Source: Apiosordaria backusii
Taxonomy: Eukaryota > Ascomycota > Sordariomycetes > Sordariales > Lasiosphaeriaceae
Assembly: GCA_030549205.1 (NCBI GenBank)
Contig: JAUKTV010000016.1
Coordinates: 558,001 to 622,000, forward strand
DNA: 64,000 nucleotides
Reading direction: 5' to 3'
The stretch's first letter is position 1; each line of letters starts with the position of its first letter. The notes under the pieces are model-generated. The model saw only the letters and a program-made list of their open reading frames with translations. It made no database searches and had not been told where the DNA came from. A program made the position numbers and the translations under genes. Positions 33,242-44,478 of this stretch are shown in pieces.

Positions 33242-34681
33242 ATGGCCGACATCATTGGTTCAATCATCACCCTTGTTGAAGCGGTTCAGTCAGCAGTCGA
33301 CCTCTACAAGCGCATCGACGGACTTCCCGCGCAAATGACACAACTTGGCAAGCGTATCGAGCGCCTGAGCCCTTTTCTCACCCGGCTAGAAGCTTTCATC
33401 AAGAAGAGACCAACAGCTGCTTCATCAAGCCTGTACTCTGGTCAAAAACAAGATCTTAAGAAGTTGCTCAACGGTATCAACGGGCACATCAAAAAGGCAA
33501 CCGACCTGTTTGAGCGGTACGAAAAAGGCATTCTCTCACGTTCTCATGATCTTGAATTTCGAGCGCGATGGATCTCGCAGCTGTGGTTCTCGCTTGTGGA
33601 AAACAGCCCTGAGAAGGTCCAGACAATCCTCGACGACATAGAGTACGATAGGGGTGTTCTATCAGACTACCTCGCCCTAATGGCTGTGGACAAATCCCCC
33701 GATGACCCAACTCCAAACCTCGCCCCTAAAAACATAGTCAACAATAAGCCTGGAAGCAACAACGCCGCCACTCCAAAGAACAACAATTTGTCGTCATCCC
33801 CAACACCGGCCAAACGACCATCTCCATCCCCATCCCCAACACCACGGCAAGATTTCAAGGTCCTCTTTGTCGACGCCTATCACGGTGAAAGATCAGCGAT
33901 AGCCGAGTCTCTCCTTACCCTCTTTCGCGAATTGACTCTGCTATCCAAGTTGAACACGCCCTGGCGCATTTCCACCATTTCATCCGCTGGATTCTTCGTC
34001 AAGAGTTCGTCCGATTTGGTGCCGATTATCTCTTCCCTCAACTACAGCTATCCATCCTGGAGACTGGACTTGAAGCTCGGCGGCCCCGGTGTTGTTCCAA
34101 GGCCTGAAGCCCTGAAGGCGGTGTTTGACAACAACTGGGCCAACTACCCCTTTAAAAACGTGGTCAAATCACAGATATCCTCCCGGCCCAGCGTGGGCTT
34201 GACGAAGGTCATGTTCAGGAAATACGACTACATCTTTGTCTTTACCAAGCGAGAACATGACAACATGGTCAAACTCAAAGAAGCGGTATCTGCAATCACA
34301 AAAGAGAAGCAAAAGGCAAGGGTGCTGCATCTGGGGATGTATCTTGGCGGAGAAATTCTGTATCCAAAGTTGGTGAACTGGAAGGGGGCAAAGGAGGAGA
34401 TTGAGCAGATGAATAGGCATGAGTGGAACAAGAAGGTGGCTGAGATTAAGACGGCATTGAAGGAGTTTTTGAAGCAGGAGATGAGGTGGCAAATGCCGGA
34501 ACTACCTAATTCGGGGAAGGATATTGAGAAAGAAACTAAGGATAATGGGAAGGAAGTTAAGGTTAATGGGAAGGAAATTAAGAATCATGGAAAGAAGGGT
34601 GCGAATGGAGGTAAAGAGAAGAAGAAGGAAGGCCTAAAGGACAAAGTGAATGAAACTAATAAGGGGAAGGGGAAGGGGTAG
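33242..34681 (+). CDS. Helical N-terminal domain plus inactive-looking LMW-PTP fold
   Basis: 479 residues in one exon. Residues 1-160 start MADIIGSIITLVEAVQSAVD and are predicted helical; this opening resembles N-terminal domains placed before NACHT/STAND modules in fungal NLR-like proteins, but no NTPase follows. Residues 207-400 read as a low-molecular-weight protein tyrosine phosphatase fold: FKVLFVDAYHGERSAIAES matches the VLFVC.....RSP.AE loop, with Asp211 where the catalytic Cys belongs and Arg217 kept at CX5R spacing. No DP-type acid loop is obvious. The tail (430-479) is a low-complexity Lys/Glu/Gly/Asn run with about 8-residue repeats (NGKEVK, NGKEIK). Likely a binding or sensor protein rather than an enzyme. 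ATG chosen at GCAAAGATGGCC; an in-frame Met 17 codons upstream is less likely. Confidence 0.75.
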   Translation: MADIIGSIITLVEAVQSAVDLYKRIDGLPAQMTQLGKRIERLSPFLTRLEAFIKKRPTAASSSLYSGQKQDLKKLLNGINGHIKKATDLFERYEKGILSRSHDLEFRARWISQLWFSLVENSPEKVQTILDDIEYDRGVLSDYLALMAVDKSPDDPTPNLAPKNIVNNKPGSNNAATPKNNNLSSSPTPAKRPSPSPSPTPRQDFKVLFVDAYHGERSAIAESLLTLFRELTLLSKLNTPWRISTISSAGFFVKSSSDLVPIISSLNYSYPSWRLDLKLGGPGVVPRPEALKAVFDNNWANYPFKNVVKSQISSRPSVGLTKVMFRKYDYIFVFTKREHDNMVKLKEAVSAITKEKQKARVLHLGMYLGGEILYPKLVNWKGAKEEIEQMNRHEWNKKVAEIKTALKEFLKQEMRWQMPELPNSGKDIEKETKDNGKEVKVNGKEIKNHGKKGANGGKEKKKEGLKDKVNETNKGKGKG

Positions 34682-35649
34682 TCCTAGAATTAAGTTTTGA
34701 TTGTGATTTTTAGTATATTTGTAGAACGCTTCAACGTGCGCGTCACGGGAGGAACCCGGCAAATAGGTAGTCAACATGAATGCTTTTAACCATTGGATCA
34801 TCATATTTTGAGGTTCGGATAAATGCTGCTAATGTATTTCCGAGTCATCGTATCGATATGTCAGGTCTCCAGATCCAGGATGGTGGCAAAAACAAGCTCA
34901 ACACCAAGCAAGCTTCTTTCCGTCAAGCGTCGAGCTAAGCATATTGGCACTGAGCCAATAGGACCTCTCTTTAGACACATTAAGGTACGTTACATAATGT
35001 ATCTATATGGACGGGTAGAATCTGGACGCAATTAAACTCTGCGCGAAAGATGACGCGTCAGTCAACAATATGTGCCCTTCCATCCAAATGAAACTTTTCC
35101 CCGCGAAATGCACCCCAGACCACTATTCGCATTCAGCTTCCCCATCGCCTCTCGGCAAGTGTTCCGGCTGCTCGACGAAGTTTTGATGCCCAGGTGGAGA
35201 GCAAGTTTCTCATGTCAGCCAGATGCCGGGCTTTCTACACGGCTAAAAAGCAAGAGCCTGGTCTGATTTCCAGTTGGACGAGAGCAATTGAGCTCTTCAA
35301 CCGGATGGCACTGACTCCGGGAAATGTCAATCCCAAGTCGGAGATGCCAGACAGCACTTGAGTCAAGAATTCGTTCGCCGGAAATACAGCAAATGGACTC
35401 TCCAGGAATTACACCCAGTGTCTGTCAGGGCAAGAATACATGAGGTTACACTGTTGATATTGACTATGGCCGGCAGTAACCTTGGCTATGCAGTCTGATG
35501 AGATCGTCCGATCCAGACCTTTGAGCGTATTTCGGAAGTAGCTGTCGTGTGTAGTATTTAATAGGTACCAGCCAGCGACGATCATTGTATTGTTTGTTTG
35601 TTGGACGTGCTCTAAGATCCATGAGCAAACAAAGCTGCCAGTCTAAACA
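34682..35649. other. Intergenic region
   Basis: This 968-base region between two plus-strand genes has no recognised gene. The last 200 bases should contain the promoter of the Cys-rich secreted protein. Confidence 0.5.
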
Positions 35650-36581
35650 ATGAAGACCACATACCTTTCTTTCCTTCTCGCGTGTGTCCTGCACGCCGAG
35701 GCTCAACTTGCTGCCAGACAGCGAGGTGGCGGCGGCGGTGGTAGTGGAGAAGCCTGTGTTTGGGAAGGTCATTGTCTTGGTAAATACACCCTCTTCTTCT
35801 TCACCCTACAGAGACTGACAAAGGCAGGCGACGAATGTGAATCCGAACTTGACTGCGACGGCGACCTTTATTGTCGCTCGGGCAAGTGTGCCAACCCCCC
35901 TGGCACGAGCTCCTCTGGCGGCGGTGGACCAGGAACGATCATCCGCACCACAACCATCTACGTCTATCCAACTCCCACAGTCAGACCAACTTCACCTGCC
36001 CAGCCGTCTTGTACTTGGACAGGACATTGCATCGGTATTTACTTGCCCCTGACACTCTGAGCTTACCCGTTTTGTGGATCCCGGGATTAGCACTAACGGT
36101 CAGTAGGTGACAGATGCGAGGATGAGAATGACTGCGATGGCGACCTCATCTGCCGCGCAGGTCGATGCAATCTTCTGTCCGGTGGTATAATCACCTCAAC
36201 GCGCAGATTTACCGTCACGTCTCCACCGGTTGTTACCCGCATCACCAGCACTCGTCGTGTCACAGTCACGGTGCCCCCAGTTATCACTCGTCGCACTAGC
36301 ACTAGCACGCGTCGGATTACAGTTCCGCCTATCGTCACGACTGTGACACGCAGTAGAAGCACGTTGGTGCCGCCTCGTCCAACGGCTACAAGTAGACCGC
36401 GGCCGAACTGTGGGGATGACCCGCTATCCTGTATTGGTACGTTGTTTCTGGCATATTCCTGTTGCGCTGCTTGACAGAGAAGTTGCACGTGCTGATATGG
36501 AAAACAGGTCTAAGCTGCCAGGAAGATTCCGACTGTGGATTTGATCTGATCATTTGCAAGAACGGTTTCTGTGATCTGTAG
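35650..36581 (+). CDS. Secreted Cys-rich repeat protein, introns aligned with repeats
   Basis: Four exons (35650-35779, 35828-36034, 36107-36436, 36508-36581) give 246 residues. A signal peptide (MKTTYLSFLLACVLHAEAQ) is followed by a Gly-rich linker and three related modules. Module 1: CVWEGHCLG-DECESELDCDGD then YCRSGKC; module 2: CTWTGHCIG-DRCEDENDCDGD then ICRAGRC; module 3, shorter: CIG-LSCQEDSDCGFD then ICKNGFC. Each hyphen marks an intron in phase 1 of the same Gly codon. Introns are 48, 72 and 71 bases. Between modules are Gly/Ser and Thr/Arg/Val-rich linkers (TRRFTVTSPP, TRRVTVTVPP). The six-Cys pattern suggests a small disulfide fold, perhaps carbohydrate or surface binding; I do not recognise a named family. 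Confidence 0.8.
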
Positions 36582-38240
36582 TCCCAGAGTCAAACATGGT
36601 TTTCCCCGTCAAAACTTTCAAGTTCAGGATGGTCAATTAACCTGGAAGGTAAATTGAAAACAAAGGTCGCAAAGGTGTGTGTATTTTTCCACCATGTATG
36701 TTGATCAAGTATTTGAGCGAGGTCAGGTATCTAACAAGGCTTTGGAATATGAAACGTGTGCTGTTTCGTGTTCCATTCGTGTTGTCAACCAAATCCCCTC
36801 ATGGATTCTGTACTTTTAGTTTCATAGGGTTCAGCCATGAAGTAGAGCCATCACTCAGAATGCCACGTATTTCTTGTACAGTTTCCTTCGATTGTAGAGT
36901 TTCAGACAGCGTTTCTACAGTTTCAGTTGCTTGCCGAGAGTGGAAGAGGCATGGCTAGAAGACTTCGACTTCCTTTGACAAGATGACTCTCGTTGTCATT
37001 GAAATGAAGAGCTAGCTGAGTGGTTAAACGCATATTAAAGAATAGACAAATACACTGATTTATACCTTTAAACTATAGCTACGATACCACCCAGGCGATC
37101 TCAAATTCGTCATTATGTCGGGCCGGCGATAATTCACCCCGTCATCGCTTTCAAGCTCGATATACAGCCAAGACTCAGATGTTAGTTTAATCTCTGCCAC
37201 CAGCGAGAGATCTCCCGAGAAACACGGATAAGAGAGTGACTATCATCGTTCTCCCCCATTTCATGTCATTGACGCCATCCTCCCCTTCAACAATTATGGT
37301 CGTCAGAATTGTGACAACCATCACGAGCTCTCCGAAGTCTTACGGCAGCGTCTTTCTGTTGGCTTCGCACAAGTCCAGGAGCTGTTATCGCTCTCTAGCA
37401 AGACAAAAAAAGCCCGGAGCCCCAAATGCCTGGTTTACTACCCGGTCCCGTCGATCCACCTCCTTCCCTGCCACACGGGAGTTCACGCACTCTGCCTCTA
37501 CTGTCTGACGCATCTTGTCTATCACGTTCAGGGCTCGACTTAAAAGTACTGCAACAAGCCCTTCTCGCACATCGGTCGCTTGAATGAGATGTTGCATTGT
37601 CGAGGACATATAGAAGCAGCGCAGGCACTCAACTCATGGGGACCAATTATTGTTTACTCGACAGCATGATAGGTCAGAGATGTGTTGGGATTGTGCGGCA
37701 TGGTATGTAGAGTTTGCGACGCTGATATACGATTTGCCTTGAAAAGGTTCTTGGGATGTTTACTAGGTACGTGAACTGGGGGTTGAGTTGTGGATAGTGC
37801 TGTGTTTGTTGATGATGGCGTAGCTTGGCCAAGAAGGGAGGTGTAACAGATGGCTTGCGGCAGCTAGTGGCGGTACCTGCCATTTGCTTGTCGGATAAAC
37901 CAATAACACTAGGGATCCATGCTCACAGCCGGCTCGATCGCTGTTCGGATGGACACGTCTTGGTATCGGAAGGGATGGTATCGGAGCCGCGCCCGCTTCC
38001 GGGATTGCTCTCTGACTAAGCAGATCGGAGATCGTGGGCAAGTGAAACAAGGCAGTGGGCAGGCTTGGCATTGCATCGCCAAAGCTCGACGAGGTCGCTG
38101 GGTCGCGTCTTCCTCGACCCAACCGACTTCGATTGAGCAACGTGCGGAACCTACCGAAAATCTCGAACCGTCATCGCATGCTCTCGCTGGGAGGAACCAA
38201 AGTTCTCGTTGCACATTGAGGCCTGGGTTGCTCGAGTCAA
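36582..38240. other. Intergenic region of 1.7 kb
   Basis: Between the Cys-rich protein gene and the histidine kinase, both on the plus strand. No open frame shows a domain. The last 320 bases before the kinase start are open in more than one frame, so a longer kinase 5' leader is likely. Confidence 0.5.
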
Positions 38241-41200
38241 ATGGGAGACGGAACGACGCTTTCAGCGGCAGCAGCAGTGGGTGGGACAGCAGATCTCACC
38301 GAGCCAAGTCACGGGACGCCACTGCTACCACCTCCCAGTGGAACGGGTACAGAGGATCTGGACCTGCTCGAAAGCATCAGAGAAGTTTTGGATGCCGATT
38401 CCCGTCCGACTTTTGTGTTGGATCTCGACCCCGACGACCCACTCCCGATTACTCCCACCAACACCACTGGTAGCCCCACGGGCAGAGCCAAAGTCCTGCT
38501 CCCTGTCTTTTGCAACGCCGCCCTTCGACTGTATGAACGACTTTACGACGGCCTCATTGGCATCGACGCCCAGGGATTGCCACCAGAAGAAGAGCCTCAG
38601 GATGCCTCCTTCGAGGAGTTCAAGCAGTGGGCCACCGGCGTGACCACTCATGACGACTCCAAAGATGTCTTTCCGCTCTCTTTTCTTTACGGCGACCTCC
38701 TCTGGACCGGCTCCACGGTTAGAAAGCGATGGCGACTGATCAGTGGGAATCGCTTGTGGCGCGCTGCTGAAGTTGCCAGTCCCGTTGGTGACCTGTCCTC
38801 TGGAGCACCAGCTGAAGTTGCCACGGGCGGTTTTGTCGCAGAACACAGTAAAGCCACATCACAGAAAGCGCCTCCGTCAGAACGCCCGACAGACACCAGT
38901 CTTCCCGTATCAGGAACAACAGTAGTAGCCGTCAAGTACTCTAAGCAAAAATTAGGACGGCATGCTCCCAAGTCATTCTTTTCGGCCAGACAGACGCCGG
39001 CGGGAAGTTCAGACGACACCACCAAATCCTCTGCATCCATCACTTTGGCCGCACCAGAAAAGTCTGTTGCCGACTGGACCTGCGCCGAGCCCAAAGGAGT
39101 CCTCTCGTCTCATATTCAATATGCCCGAACCGTCAACTGGGCCACCACGCCGTTGGGCCCCCTGGAGAAGTGGTCTCCAGAATTCAAACAAACGGTCAAC
39201 CTTTGCATGAACAATCCCCACCCAGCCGCTCTTTTCTGGGGCAGCGAGCTGACAATGCTGTACAACGAGGCCTACGCCGCCGAAGTGGCTGGCAACAAAC
39301 ATCCCTCACTGATGGGAACCGGCTTCAGTGGTCCCTTTTCCGAGCTCTGGGATTACCTTCGCCCCATATTTGCAGAGTGTGCCCGGACAGGGATAAGTGT
39401 ACGAAAAGAAGATGACTATCTTCCCATTGACAGGCATGGCCTTCTCGAAGAAACCTTCTTCTCTTGGTCTTTTACTCCTATGTATGGGGGTACCGATCGA
39501 ATTCTTGGCTTCTACAACGCACCTTTCGAGACGACGAAACAGGTCATCAACCGCCGGAGGATGCACACCATCAATCAGATCGGCGAGCGTACAGCCCAAG
39601 CCACGGCTGTCAAGCAGTTCTGGAAGTTTGTGCTAGATGGCCTGCAAGACAATGAACGCGACGTTCCCTTTGCATTGCTCTATTCGGTCGGCGATGGGGA
39701 AGGTGAAGACAACGATCACTCGTCCATGTCTTCAGGTAGCACCATATCACTCAAAACATGCCATCTCGAAGGCTCTATTGGAGTTCCCGACGGACACATG
39801 GCAGCTCCGGCACATCTTGATCTCAAACGGAGCCGGGAAGGATTCGTTCCTTCGTTCCGCGAAGCCATGCGCACCAGAGAACCGACTCTGCTGCACACAC
39901 GAGACGGCACATTACCCGAAGCCCTTCTTGAGGGGATCAACTGGCGCGGATTCGGGGATCCCTGCCGTGAAGCCGTCATTTTTCCTGTCCGGCCAACCAA
40001 CGGAGACGCGGTCCTTGCCTTTTTGGTCCTGGGCGTCAACCCTCGCCGGCCGTACGATGACGAGTACAAGGCTTTCACCTCCATGCTCAACCGGCAGCTG
40101 GCTACTTCGTTGGCGTCGGTCATCTTGTTCGAGGATGAAACCCGCCGGAGCAGGGACGCAGCCGAAGCGGCAGCATTGGAGAAGGAACAGTTGACACAGC
40201 AGTTGAACTTGCAGGCCAGCAGGTACAGACGCATGACTGAACTTTCTCCACTTGGAATGTTCCTGATCAGCCCCGAGGGTGTTTTACGCGAAGCCAATGA
40301 TCGCTTCTTTGAGATGACGGGCCACACCAGAGATAACAACAGCCAGTACGAGATGTCCTGGATGGATATCATGGTCGAGGAAAGTGCAAAGACGATGAGA
40401 GAAGGTTGGGAGCGTCTGGTCAATGAACACTTGCCCTGGTCGGGAGAGCTGAAGCTCAGGAAACCGCGAATGAATCCAGCGCTGGAGACGAATGAACCAA
40501 TGGATTCCTGGGTTCTGTTTAGTGCGCATGCTGAGCTGTCTACAGATGGCTCAGTGAGATCCGTAATGGGCTCCATCACTGATATTTCACATCTCAAATG
40601 GGCCCAAGGTCTACAGAACCGGCGGCTGCAAGAGGCCGAAGAAACGAGGAGACAGCAGAATGAGTTTATTGACATCACCTCCCACGAGATGCGGAACCCG
40701 TTGACTGCCATTCTACAGTGCGCCGATGATATTCTGTCCGCTTTGGGTGCAGGAGACAATCAATATCAGGGCACAGAAGCCACATATCGAGGTATCGGAA
40801 GCGCGGGTTCGGTTACACCACAAACTATACAATCCTGTATCGATGCCGCTCAAACAATTGCGTTGTGCGTGCAGCATCAGAAGTCCATCGTCGACGACAT
40901 TCTCACCATTTCGAAGCTCGATTCCAATTTGTTGCTTTTGACGCCAGTTCCGTGCCAACCGAAGCTCCTGCTACGGCGGGCTGTCAAGATGTTCGAACCC
41001 GAGCTACAGGCGAAGAAAATCGAGGTCTCATTTGACGTTCGGGACTCTTCTCTTCATGGGCTGGGTGTGGAATGGGTGGCTATGGACCCGAGCCGGGTGC
41101 TCCAGGTTCTCATAAACCTCTTGACCAACGCTATCAAATTTACCGCACCTGCCAAAGATAAGAGGCTGATCACCGTTGCTTTGGACGCGTCCTTGAACCC

Positions 41201-42323
41201 TCCAGAGGCCAGCCTGGTCCCCGGTTTCCAGTATGTTCCCGTATCTTTCAAGGCAGCGGGTGGGTACGTTGATGCGGTCAAGACCACCGCTCTAGGATCT
41301 GAGGATCAAGAATCCGACGCAGCGACCTCAGTTTCCACGGGCGATCTATATCTTTATTTTCATGTGCAGGACAGCGGCTGCGGTTTGACACAGGAAGAAA
41401 AACAAATACTATTCCAACGTTTCAAGCAGGCCTCGCCGCGGACTCATGCGCAGTACGGGGGAAGTGGGCTAGGCCTTTTCATCTCTAAACGTCTAGCTGA
41501 GCTCCACGGTGGGCAAATTGGAGTTGCATCGGAAGCCGGGGTCGGCAGTGTCTTTGGTTTCTTTGTCAGGGTGAGGCGAGCCGCTCCCTCTCCTGTTTCT
41601 CGAGAGGAGGAGGATGCCTTCCTCGCAGCAGTTGGGCCAATGGAGAGGCACTTGCATCCAGTAGGGGAACGAGACAGCTCTTCACTCAGCAGTGAAACTG
41701 TCAGACAAGAGGGTAAAGGATATTCCGGTGTTTCATCTGCAGAATTTACAACAGGTGCGAGCCTGGTAGGTTCTATGGCACCGACACCGACACCACCAAC
41801 GCAATCTCCAAGAATCGCCTCAGATGTCTTGTTGACATTCGACCCAAAGCAGCTTGATATCCTGGTTGTCGAAGACAATCTGATCAACCAGCGGGTTCTC
41901 GTCAGGCAACTGAAGCAGTACGGATGCAACACAGTCAGTGTGGCGAATGACGGCCTGGAAGCACTGGCTTTCCTTGAGAAGACGCACTTCTGTCAATCCT
42001 CTCCTGAAAACCCTGGGCAAAGCCTGTCCGTTATTCTCATGGACCTCGAGATGCCCAATATGGACGGTCTAACTTGCGTCAGGGAAATCCGGAAATGGCA
42101 AGGAGAAGGAAGGGTGAAAGCAGGAAAATACGTCCCTGTTATTGCGGTGACTGCCAATGTGCGAGATGAGCAGGTGGCGACCGCTAGGAAGAGCGGGATG
42201 GACGACGTGGTCTCAAAACCTTTCCGTATCAAGGATTTGATGAAGAAAATTGAAGTGCTACTGGGTCAGGATTTGGATGGAACGCAGGCGCAGTCAGGGC
42301 GGGATATAAAGGGCAGGATGTAA
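38241..42323 (+). CDS. Hybrid histidine kinase (PAS, HisKA, HATPase, REC)
   Basis: 1360 residues in one exon. A two-component sensor that autophosphorylates on His and passes phosphate to its own receiver, then probably to a His-phosphotransfer protein and the stress MAPK route. N-terminal 280 residues are low complexity. A PAS-like sensor follows (about 295-430, NPHPAALFWGSELTMLYNEAY), then a GAF-like region, then a PAS domain near 665-795 (LSPLGMFLISPEGVL, GSITDIS). The H-box is FIDITSHEMRNPLTA with phospho-acceptor His815. ATPase boxes: LINLLTNAIKFTA, DSGCGLT and GGSGLGLFISKRL. The receiver (about 1210-1345) has VVEDNLINQ, the acceptor Asp1268 in ILMDLEMPNMDG, and SKPF. No transmembrane segment is evident, so it should be cytosolic. 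The fungal group number cannot be set by eye. Confidence 0.95.
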   Translation: MGDGTTLSAAAAVGGTADLTEPSHGTPLLPPPSGTGTEDLDLLESIREVLDADSRPTFVLDLDPDDPLPITPTNTTGSPTGRAKVLLPVFCNAALRLYERLYDGLIGIDAQGLPPEEEPQDASFEEFKQWATGVTTHDDSKDVFPLSFLYGDLLWTGSTVRKRWRLISGNRLWRAAEVASPVGDLSSGAPAEVATGGFVAEHSKATSQKAPPSERPTDTSLPVSGTTVVAVKYSKQKLGRHAPKSFFSARQTPAGSSDDTTKSSASITLAAPEKSVADWTCAEPKGVLSSHIQYARTVNWATTPLGPLEKWSPEFKQTVNLCMNNPHPAALFWGSELTMLYNEAYAAEVAGNKHPSLMGTGFSGPFSELWDYLRPIFAECARTGISVRKEDDYLPIDRHGLLEETFFSWSFTPMYGGTDRILGFYNAPFETTKQVINRRRMHTINQIGERTAQATAVKQFWKFVLDGLQDNERDVPFALLYSVGDGEGEDNDHSSMSSGSTISLKTCHLEGSIGVPDGHMAAPAHLDLKRSREGFVPSFREAMRTREPTLLHTRDGTLPEALLEGINWRGFGDPCREAVIFPVRPTNGDAVLAFLVLGVNPRRPYDDEYKAFTSMLNRQLATSLASVILFEDETRRSRDAAEAAALEKEQLTQQLNLQASRYRRMTELSPLGMFLISPEGVLREANDRFFEMTGHTRDNNSQYEMSWMDIMVEESAKTMREGWERLVNEHLPWSGELKLRKPRMNPALETNEPMDSWVLFSAHAELSTDGSVRSVMGSITDISHLKWAQGLQNRRLQEAEETRRQQNEFIDITSHEMRNPLTAILQCADDILSALGAGDNQYQGTEATYRGIGSAGSVTPQTIQSCIDAAQTIALCVQHQKSIVDDILTISKLDSNLLLLTPVPCQPKLLLRRAVKMFEPELQAKKIEVSFDVRDSSLHGLGVEWVAMDPSRVLQVLINLLTNAIKFTAPAKDKRLITVALDASLNPPEASLVPGFQYVPVSFKAAGGYVDAVKTTALGSEDQESDAATSVSTGDLYLYFHVQDSGCGLTQEEKQILFQRFKQASPRTHAQYGGSGLGLFISKRLAELHGGQIGVASEAGVGSVFGFFVRVRRAAPSPVSREEEDAFLAAVGPMERHLHPVGERDSSSLSSETVRQEGKGYSGVSSAEFTTGASLVGSMAPTPTPPTQSPRIASDVLLTFDPKQLDILVVEDNLINQRVLVRQLKQYGCNTVSVANDGLEALAFLEKTHFCQSSPENPGQSLSVILMDLEMPNMDGLTCVREIRKWQGEGRVKAGKYVPVIAVTANVRDEQVATARKSGMDDVVSKPFRIKDLMKKIEVLLGQDLDGTQAQSGRDIKGRM

Positions 42324-43754
42324 AGGGATATGACTCATGATGGTATCGAGGTCAAAACGCTTACTAGAGCGGCGCATACGGAATGATATCAAGTATACTA
42401 ATTGGGAATGTGGAAATGAGGGTAGCATGTACACGAAGTTGGCGTTGGGCGTTTATTACTGTTGTTTGAGATGGAGATGAGCGAGGGTGCAGAGGGTAAT
42501 GACTTCTAGACAAGACGGAGACTGATAGATGTCGGGGCTGATGAAAGGGGTGACCAGACGGGTTTCGCAGTTCAATCATAAAGCTAAATCTAATAGATGC
42601 CTTTGCAAAATTCAGCTCAAAAAATAGTGGCTGCCATAATGATGATCATTCGAGTAACTCGAACTTGGCGGCGTCTTGGGCGCACATCATAAAAGACCGA
42701 AGCTCGAGTTAACGGCATCAAAACCTTGGATTGAGGCAAAGAGTATAATCCCGTCCCTTGCCTTTCGTGGCATCATGTGAGGCGTGAAAATTCCAGGCGA
42801 TGATTTGACTGCTCTTACTCGCCACACCGTCAAAGACTAAGGTGCCCAACAATTTCTTCTCGGTACAACGTCGAAAGCCGTCACGAGCGAAGGGTCCAAG
42901 GTAGGTACATACCTAGATCAGGTCCCCCTAGTAGCGGATATAGCTAGTAGAATGTTCACTGACACATGAGCATCAACGGACCTATGCCCTTTCCATACCA
43001 CACTAGTCCCCTAGTTCTGGTCATCCATCCCGCAAGTTTCCCTCTTACGGGCATGAATGTTGTCATAGACATGCATGGACTAGGCCGATACCAAAGCTTC
43101 AAGAACCCAGGCCTGGTAGGCTATAGCAAATCTGTAACGAGAACTAGATGGACCTAGATCGGGCCGGAGAGACACTGGAATGTAATAGGCATCGTATGAC
43201 GTTCGCTAAAAGGTCGGTGTATCCGTTTGCTCCAAGTCATCCATGAATTCTTCTAAGAACTGACCTATGGTAAGCAATAAACTTGCAATCTACAACCAGA
43301 CGCTCACTTGTTGTATTCACCGATAGTAATGTTGTTTGAATCGTTTCTTACATTCTTCATTCAGTGCAGCCAGCTACAATATTGCTTGCTGTTGGGAAGC
43401 ATGACCCCGCTGTACATCAGGATCCATGTCTTGGGAAGTAACGGGTCTTCCGCCACTTTAGAACGTTGGTGACAAGTTCCAGACCGAACATTCCAGTGCT
43501 GGCTGCTACCTGAAATGCTACTGTATAGAGTTCGGCCTACTGCGGCAGTCATATGTGCTGAGATAAAATCATACAGCGCCATGACGAGATGTGTAGACAT
43601 GGCCAGCTAGTCCTCAGAGCTAGCAATCATTCAGAGTATAAAGGAGGAGAGAAAATCTGACAAACGTCAAGACCATTACCACCGCACTTTTAGCTTCACA
43701 ACAGCTACTTTATTCTTACCTAGTCTTCAGGTTTAAACTCCAGCCATCATCGAC
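42324..43754. other. Intergenic region of 1.4 kb
   Basis: Between the histidine kinase and the DUF4360-like gene. It includes AAGGTAGGTACATACCTAGATC at 42898-42919, a partly palindromic word found elsewhere in the window. A TATAAA-like box (AGTATAAAGG) lies at 43635-43644, about 115 bases before the ATG of the next gene. No coding gene is seen. Confidence 0.5.
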
Positions 43755-44478
43755 ATGAAGTGTCTGACTGCTCTTAGGTATCCTCTTGCTCCCTGCCACT
43801 GCCATCGCAAACCCCCTAGTCGCCATCCGACAGGAGGATGAACCCGAACCTGATGTCGAGCCCGAGGTCCCTCCTCCTCGTGCTACGTTTAACCCCAACT
43901 TTGTGAACTTCGAAGGCGAGGGTTGCGGAAATCGGAATGATGCCAACATTACTGCCCGTCCTGTCGTTGGCTTTACTGATGACAACGAAGAGGCAGTCAT
44001 TCTCATCCCACGGTTCCAGGCGTTTCTCACAACCACCTCCGAGCAAAACCGCGAGAAATTTTGCAATGTGCGCCTCCGCATCAACTTCCCCTGTGGTTTT
44101 TGCACCAACATTACCGACTCCGCCAGACTCAATGGCAACATCCGTCTCGGCTCTGGTGTGACTGGCGCTGTCAAAAGAGCCTATGGAAATATTCGGCAAT
44201 CTATTACCAACACCACTGTCGGCCCTGTGTCGTCAAGGAGTTATTTCTTTGCCGATTCGTTTACCATTGCCCGCAACCCTTCGGACGCGATCAATAACTT
44301 TGTGGACTTTGAGTACCGTGCCCGTCTACGTCTCAGCAGGAACAGTAACTCTGCCACTGGTGAGCTTGATAACCGCCTGACGGTGATTTCTATTCTGAAC
44401 CAGGCTCCTTGCAATGGTACCTTACTTTCCATCTTCCTATTGAGCCCCCGCGGAAAGAGCGCAATGCTGACGGGTTGA
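43755..44478 (+). CDS. DUF4360-like secreted protein, frame broken in signal peptide
   Basis: The mature part reads open from about 43777 to 44478. It contains FNPNFVNFEGEGCG, an FCNVRLRINFPCGFC block, then LNGNIRLGSGVTGAVKRAY and FTIARN; the order GC..., Cys.V.L.I.FP.GF, SGVTG matches DUF4360, a family of secreted fungal proteins of unknown role. The only good start is ATG 43755 (MKCLTAL), but that frame leaves the family frame after seven codons. Dropping the single A at 43776 would read MKCLTALGILLLPATAIA, a perfect signal peptide, so an indel near 43773-43778 is likely. CTGACTGCTCTTAG here also looks like an intron end, but no upstream exon with ATG was found. The last 15 codons after APCN may run into an unspliced intron or second frame error. 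Confidence 0.65.

Noticed and set aside
35780..35827. Reading the first gap of the Cys-rich gene as coding (it is open and 48 bases)
   Set aside because: The same position in the other two modules is a clear intron, and the inserted residues (KYTLFFFTLQ) do not fit the module.
39716..40759. 347-codon frame opposite the histidine kinase
   Set aside because: Ser/Arg-rich shadow of the PAS and HisKA region.
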